Source: Palsa-461 sp036844945 (lineage in GTDB: Bacteria > Actinomycetota > Acidimicrobiia > Acidimicrobiales > RAAP-2). From it: a stretch of 9,596 nucleotides of DNA. How positions within the stretch are numbered: position 1 is the first letter of the stretch; each line of letters begins with the position of its first letter. The position numbers and the translations under genes are program-made. Positions 7,070 through 9,596 of the stretch are shown here, one piece after another. The notes beneath the pieces were generated by a model, which had not been told where the DNA came from, made no database searches, and saw nothing but the letters and a program-made list of their open reading frames with translations. The stretch lies in the NCBI GenBank assembly GCA_036844945.1, contig DAIUEV010000076.1:1-9596 (forward strand), in the 5' to 3' direction.

Positions 7070-7750
7070 TCAGCCGACCACCGGGGTGGCCAGGTGGCCG
7101 CCCACCACCACGTCGAAGCGGTAGCCGAGGCCCCACTCCTCGACGGTCGTCGAGAGGTCGAAGGTGCTCACCATCCGGGTCCGGGCCGGCTGGCTGACCG
7201 AGTTGAAGATCGGGTCGAACGCGAAGAGCGGGTCCCCGGGGAAGTACATCTGGGTGACGAGCCGCTCGGTGAACTTCCGGCCGAAGACGGAGAAGTGGAT
7301 GTGAGCCGGCCGCCACGCGTTCTGGTGGTTCTTCCACGGGTACGCGCCGGGCTTGACGGTGACGAACCGGTAGCCGCCCTCGGCGTCGGTCAGGCAGCGC
7401 CCGGCCCCGGTGAAGTTGGGGTCGAGTGGCGCGGGGTGCTGGTCGCCCTCGTGCGCGTAGCGTCCCGCCGCGTTGGCCTGCCAGACCTCGACCAGCTGGC
7501 CCGCGATCGGCCGGCCGGCCTCGTCGAGCAGCCGACCGCTGACGATGATCCGCTCGCCGATCGGTTCGGCCCTGTGCTGGGCGGTGAGGTCCGCGTCGCC
7601 GGGGCCCACCGCCGCTTCGCCGAAGACTGGTCCGTGCCGCTCGGTCGGCCCGTCGGGCAGACGCAAGAGTGGCCGTCTCGGGCAGCGGAGCTGGCTCGAG
7701 CGGTAGTCGGGCCAGTCGTAGGGGGGGTCGAGCACTGGCCCTTCAGCCAC
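7070..7750 (-). CDS. pcaH: Protocatechuate 3,4-dioxygenase beta subunit
   Basis: This is the catalytic, non-heme Fe(III) subunit of the intradiol ring-cleaving dioxygenase (226 residues). All four iron ligands can be placed by alignment to the Pseudomonas enzyme: Tyr98 (GRY; Y408), Tyr137 (KPGAYPW; Y447), His150 and His152 (WRPAHIHFS; H460, H462). The spacings 39, 13 and 2 are identical. The catalytic Arg147 (R457) is also present. LVEVWQANAAGRY (87-98... region) and DQHPAPLDPNF are further family hallmarks. The start is GTG at 7750, overlapping the end of catJ by 8 nt (GTGGCTGA), with an AGGA 8 nt upstream of it. The protein reacts with O2 and protocatechuate in the cytoplasm and pairs with PcaG immediately downstream. 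Confidence 0.97.
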   Translation of the reverse strand: MAEGPVLDPPYDWPDYRSSQLRCPRRPLLRLPDGPTERHGPVFGEAAVGPGDADLTAQHRAEPIGERIIVSGRLLDEAGRPIAGQLVEVWQANAAGRYAHEGDQHPAPLDPNFTGAGRCLTDAEGGYRFVTVKPGAYPWKNHQNAWRPAHIHFSVFGRKFTERLVTQMYFPGDPLFAFDPIFNSVSQPARTRMVSTFDLSTTVEEWGLGYRFDVVVGGHLATPVVG

Positions 7751-8552
7751 GTCGGCCGTCCTGTCCCTGGGTCGCGAGCAGGGCGCGGAGCTCGGCCAGC
7801 TCGTGGGCGCTCGGCGGTTCCGTCACCTCGAGTCCGGGGGCGACCTTGAGCTCCCAGGGGGTCGCTGCCCGCGCGTCCTCGAAGGTGACCCCGGGGTGCA
7901 GCGACACCATCGTGAGCTCGCGCGTGTCGGGGTCGGGACGGAGCAGCCCGAGATCGGTGATGACGAGGGACGGCCCGCGGCCGGTCAGACCCAGGCGGGC
8001 CCGGTCGTCGGGCCCGTCCCCGTACCCGACGGTCGAGCGGAAGTCGAGCGTTTCCACGAAGGTCCGGCGACTCTGGCGAATGAGGACGATGACCTCGCCG
8101 CAGGAGCCGGCGATCTCGGGGGCGCCGCCGGCACCGGGCAGGCGGACCGAGGGGTGGTCGTAGTCGCCGACGACCGTTGAGTTCAGGTTGGCGAACCGGT
8201 CCATCTGGGCGGCGCCGAGGAAACCCACCTCGATGCGGCCGCCCTGGAGCCAGTAGTTGAAGATCTCGGGAACCGAGACAACCGTGTCGGCCGTGTCGGC
8301 CAGCTCCCCGTCACCGATCGAGAGCGGGAGCCGGGTCGGCTTGGCCCCGATCGTCCCCGACTCGTAGACGAGTACGAGGTCAGGGTTGTCGGTCGCCCGG
8401 GCCAGGTTGGCGGCGGTGCTGGGCAGCCCGATGCCGACGAAGCACACCCTCACCCCCCGCAGCGCCCGGGCGGCGGCGACGATCATCATGTCGTCGCGGT
8501 CGTAGGGGAGGGCCGCCGGTGCTGCGCTGCCCGTTGCCGACGTCGCAGTCAC
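7743..8552 (-). CDS. catJ: 3-oxoadipate CoA-transferase subunit B, CatJ type (PcaJ role)
   Basis: This is the beta subunit of a class I CoA-transferase moving CoA from succinyl-CoA to 3-oxoadipate. The 269-residue sequence resembles CatJ of Pseudomonas knackmussii B13: VCFVGIGLPSTAANLAR (36-52), YESGTIGAKP (63-72), LPLSIGDGELADTADTVV (75-92), RIEVGFLGAAQMDRFAN (106-122), VRLPGAGGAPEIAGS (136-150) and SLHPGVT. Glu64 of YESG is the likely catalytic glutamate that forms the glutamyl-CoA intermediate. The GTG start at 8552 overlaps the catI stop by 4 nt (GTGA). A longer frame reaches 8843, but its extra 97 residues are an Arg/Pro-rich out-of-frame shadow of catI. Related pairs include IpdB (steroid ring degradation) and glutaconate CoA-transferase; the 3-oxoadipate assignment rests on CatJ similarity plus the surrounding pca genes. 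Confidence 0.88.
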   Translation of the reverse strand: MTATSATGSAAPAALPYDRDDMMIVAAARALRGVRVCFVGIGLPSTAANLARATDNPDLVLVYESGTIGAKPTRLPLSIGDGELADTADTVVSVPEIFNYWLQGGRIEVGFLGAAQMDRFANLNSTVVGDYDHPSVRLPGAGGAPEIAGSCGEVIVLIRQSRRTFVETLDFRSTVGYGDGPDDRARLGLTGRGPSLVITDLGLLRPDPDTRELTMVSLHPGVTFEDARAATPWELKVAPGLEVTEPPSAHELAELRALLATQGQDGRRG

Positions 8553-9376
8553 GCCGGCACCGCGCTTCCGCGCATCACGTGCTCCTCGATCCAGGCAACA
8601 AACGCGTCGCGGTCCCGGCTGATGGCGTCCCACCGGAGGTACTCGGCGTTGTCCCGAACCGAGTAGCCCGCCGTGTACGAGGGGTAGGTGCCGCCGGGGG
8701 CCGTGGCAACGCTGTCCACGACCCATGATGGGAGGACGACACCGCCGGCAGGGGGCTTCAGCTCGTCGACGATCTCCTCCACGGTGACGAGCACGCGTGT
8801 GGCCGCGAGCACCGCTTCCTTGTTCACACCGGTGATGCCCCACATGAGCACGTTGCCGTCGCGGTCGGCCTGTTGGGCGTGGATGATCGTCACGTCCGGA
8901 TGCAACGCGGCCACCGCAGCGAGGGACTCACCGGTGAACGGGCACGTCACGGGTCGCACCGTGTCCAACCGGCCCATGAGCCCGGTCCCGAAGTAGCCGC
9001 GGAGCACCGCGAACGGGAGGCCCGACGCAGCTGCGGCGAAGCGGTTGGCGAGACCGGCGTGACTGTGCTCCTCGATCTCGATCGGGTGCGGCCAGCCGTG
9101 CTCGATCGCGTCCCTGAAGCGGTGGAGGGAGCCCACTCCCGGGTTCCCTCCCCATCCGAAGATCACCTTCCTGGCGCACCCCATGCCGATCATCTGGTCG
9201 AACACGATGTCCGGGGTCAGCCGCACGAGGGTGAGTTCTCGACGCCGCTGGCGGATGATCTCCTGCCCGGCGGCCACCGGGATCAGGTGGGTGAACCCCT
9301 CCAGCGCCACGCAGTCGCCGTCGTGCACGAGCAGGCTGACCGCCTGCGCGAGGCTCTGGATCTCGGCCACGACCAT
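8549..9376 (-). CDS. catI: 3-oxoadipate CoA-transferase subunit A, CatI type (PcaI role)
   Basis: This is the alpha subunit (275 residues) of the same CoA-transferase and the first gene of the operon. CatI-type hallmarks are VALEGFTHLIPVAAGQEIIRQ (23-43), LVRLTPDIVFDQMIGMGCARK (50-70), the CoA-binding glycine stretch FGWGGNPGVGSLHRFRDA (73-90), EIEEHSHAGLANRF (100-113), TCPFTGE (144-150) and NVLMWGITGVNKEAVLA (175-191). It is clearly longer than, and different from, the roughly 230-residue classical PcaI. The annotated ATG at 9376 sits directly after the ribosome-binding sequence GGAAGG (9377-9382), too close for good initiation. The in-frame GTG at 9370 has a better 5-6 nt spacing and may be the true start, giving 273 residues. 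Paralogues IpdA and glutaconate CoA-transferase A are alternatives; the pca context favours 3-oxoadipate. Confidence 0.88.
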   Translation of the reverse strand: MVVAEIQSLAQAVSLLVHDGDCVALEGFTHLIPVAAGQEIIRQRRRELTLVRLTPDIVFDQMIGMGCARKVIFGWGGNPGVGSLHRFRDAIEHGWPHPIEIEEHSHAGLANRFAAAASGLPFAVLRGYFGTGLMGRLDTVRPVTCPFTGESLAAVAALHPDVTIIHAQQADRDGNVLMWGITGVNKEAVLAATRVLVTVEEIVDELKPPAGGVVLPSWVVDSVATAPGGTYPSYTAGYSVRDNAEYLRWDAISRDRDAFVAWIEEHVMRGSAVPA

Positions 9377-9382
9377 CCTTCC
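9377..9382 (-). promoter_or_regulatory. Ribosome-binding site of catI
   Basis: Read on the minus strand the sequence is GGAAGG. It abuts ATG (9376-9374) with no spacer but lies 6 nt from an in-frame GTG (9370-9368), so it argues for the GTG as the translated start. It is the clearest Shine-Dalgarno at the head of the operon; most internal genes have none. Confidence 0.6.
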
Positions 9383-9416
9383 GTTCGCTCAACGCACAGT
9401 GATGCGGTCTGCGAAC
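9383..9416. promoter_or_regulatory. Putative PcaR-type operator: two inverted 15-bp arms
   Basis: The + strand arm is GTTCGCTCAACGCAC (9383-9397) and the minus-strand arm is GTTCGCAGACCGCAT (9416-9402), separated by 4 nt. Both have the form GTTCGC-N4-CGCA. The symmetry extends over 34 bp as paired blocks GTTCGC/GCGAAC and CGCA/TGCG. One arm overlaps the -10 box and both cover the predicted start point, from about -9 to +25. The arms resemble the P. putida PcaR sequence recalled as GTTCGATAATCGCAC (12/15 and 10/15 matches). The natural ligand is the IclR protein encoded at 3243-4067; its position suggests repression, but that is inference. Confidence 0.6.
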
Positions 9417-9442
9417 CTAGACATGGCGGTGGAAGATGTCAA
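9414..9442 (-). promoter_or_regulatory. Main promoter of the pca/pob operon
   Basis: On the minus strand a perfect -35 hexamer TTGACA (9442-9437) is followed by a 17-nt spacer and the -10 hexamer TAGGTT (9419-9414). The -10 fits the actinobacterial TAnnnT pattern of primary sigma factors. Transcription should begin near 9407, leaving a leader of about 30 nt to catI. No comparable promoter was seen inside the eight-gene operon. The box overlaps the inverted repeat at 9383-9416, so it is probably regulated by a DNA-binding protein. Confidence 0.75.
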
Positions 9443-9512
9443 CGGGCCGGTGAGCCGCGCGATTTGCGAGGCCGCGATCCGGCAGCTCGAAGGACCGCGA
9501 CCAGGGAACAGG

Positions 9513-9518
9513 TACCTT
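9513..9518 (+). promoter_or_regulatory. Possible -10 box for tRNA-Arg
   Basis: TACCTT lies about 27 nt before the mature tRNA 5' end. A start 7 nt downstream (about 9525) would coincide with the first base of the hairpin at 9525-9543. No recognisable -35 is present at 16-18 nt spacing, so the call is weak. Confidence 0.25.
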
Positions 9519-9524
9519 TAGACG

Positions 9525-9543
9525 ATGAGGCCGTTGGCCTCAT
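9525..9543 (+). repeat. Perfect 8-bp hairpin just upstream of tRNA-Arg
   Basis: ATGAGGCC (9525-9532) and GGCCTCAT (9536-9543) are exact reverse complements around a GTT loop, ending 2 nt before the tRNA. No T-tract follows on either strand, so a classical intrinsic terminator is unlikely. It could be a 5' leader structure of the pre-tRNA, a protein-binding palindrome, or a U-less terminator for minus-strand transcription leaving the tRNA side. Confidence 0.6.
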
Positions 9544-9545
9544 GG

Positions 9546-9596
9546 GCGCTCGTAGCTCAACGGATAGAGCATCTGACTACGGATCAGAAGGTTGGG
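9546..9596 (+). tRNA. tRNA-Arg (anticodon ACG), 3'-truncated by the window end
   Basis: The tRNA can be folded by eye: 5' acceptor strand GCGCTCG (9546-9552), TA at positions 8-9, D-stem GCTC/GAGC (9555-9558, 9567-9570) with loop AACGGATA, anticodon stem TCTGA/TCAGA (9572-9576, 9584-9588), and 7-nt loop CTACGGA with anticodon ACG at 9579-9581. The variable loop starts with AGGTT, and the T-arm and 3' acceptor strand lie beyond the window. A34 would be deaminated to inosine by TadA to read CGU, CGC and CGA. It is transcribed divergently from the pca operon. Confidence 0.95.

Larger units (their letters stand above)
9377..9545. other. Intergenic region between the pca operon and tRNA-Arg
   Basis: This is the only sizeable non-coding stretch in the window (169 nt). 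Its left half holds the operon ribosome-binding site, the operator-like repeat and the promoter. Its right end holds the hairpin before the tRNA. Between them (9443-9512) I see no clear element. It is lower in GC than the flanking genes, as expected for a promoter region. Confidence 0.8.

Noticed and set aside
5199..7124. 641-codon + strand open frame antisense to pcaB and pcaG
   Set aside because: Composition is shadow-like and no family is recognisable, while the minus strand carries unmistakable PcaB and PcaG.
6778..7408. Gene conversion between pcaH and pcaG
   Set aside because: A 22-residue block is 17/22 identical between the subunits, but many of the matching codons differ at synonymous positions (GGC/GGT, GTC/GTG, CGC/CGG), pointing to ancient duplication and conservation of the fold, not recent exchange.
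8553..8843. 97-residue N-terminal extension of catJ
   Set aside because: It lies out of frame over catI and has shadow composition. The GTG at 8552 gives the normal family length and a 4-nt overlap.
9423..9521. Small + strand open frame of 32 codons in the intergenic region
   Set aside because: It begins with ATG and looks faintly protein-like (VNGPVSRAICEAAIRQLEG), but it has no Shine-Dalgarno, lies opposite a strong promoter and has no recognisable homology by eye. Not reported as a gene.
1..9596. Insertion sequences, CRISPR arrays, phage genes, or tRNA-associated integration
   Set aside because: No transposase, integrase, direct repeats or spaced repeats were seen. The tRNA 3' end, where an attachment site would lie, is outside the window.

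Overview
The window is about 70% GC, densely coded and almost gap-free. It reads as a chromosomal segment of a high-GC actinobacterium (Actinomycetota). The supporting signs are a polyphosphate-glucokinase-like ROK kinase, a fused PcaL (enol-lactone hydrolase plus carboxymuconolactone decarboxylase) as in Streptomyces and Rhodococcus, soluble class I-type P450 signatures, and GTG and TTG starts. An acidimicrobial lineage is possible, but the sequence alone cannot place it.

Layout: on the + strand at the left edge is a cytochrome P450 missing its N-terminus (2-1165), then a ROK-family glucokinase-like gene (1209-2051). These converge, 10 nt apart, on a large minus-strand operon that fills 2062-9376. 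In transcription order the operon is catI, catJ, pcaH, pcaG, pcaB, pcaL, an IclR regulator (pcaR type), and pobA. All eight genes overlap or lie 1 nt apart. A 169-nt intergenic region (9377-9545) holds a strong minus-strand promoter (TTGACA, 17 nt, TAGGTT), a 34-bp two-arm inverted repeat overlapping its -10 box, and a perfect hairpin just before a + strand tRNA-Arg(ACG) that is cut by the window end.

Together the operon encodes the protocatechuate branch of the beta-ketoadipate pathway. PobA makes protocatechuate from 4-hydroxybenzoate, PcaGH opens the ring, PcaB lactonises, PcaL decarboxylates and hydrolyses to 3-oxoadipate, and CatIJ activates it to 3-oxoadipyl-CoA. The final thiolase (PcaF) is absent from the window. 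The CoA-transferase is of the longer CatI/CatJ type rather than the classical PcaI/PcaJ type.

The most interesting signal is the putative operator. Both arms have the form GTTCGC-N4-CGCA and resemble the PcaR site recalled from Pseudomonas putida, which suggests that the IclR gene inside the operon controls the operon's only obvious promoter. I see no wholly new system here; the pathway is known, and the novelty lies in its architecture and regulation.
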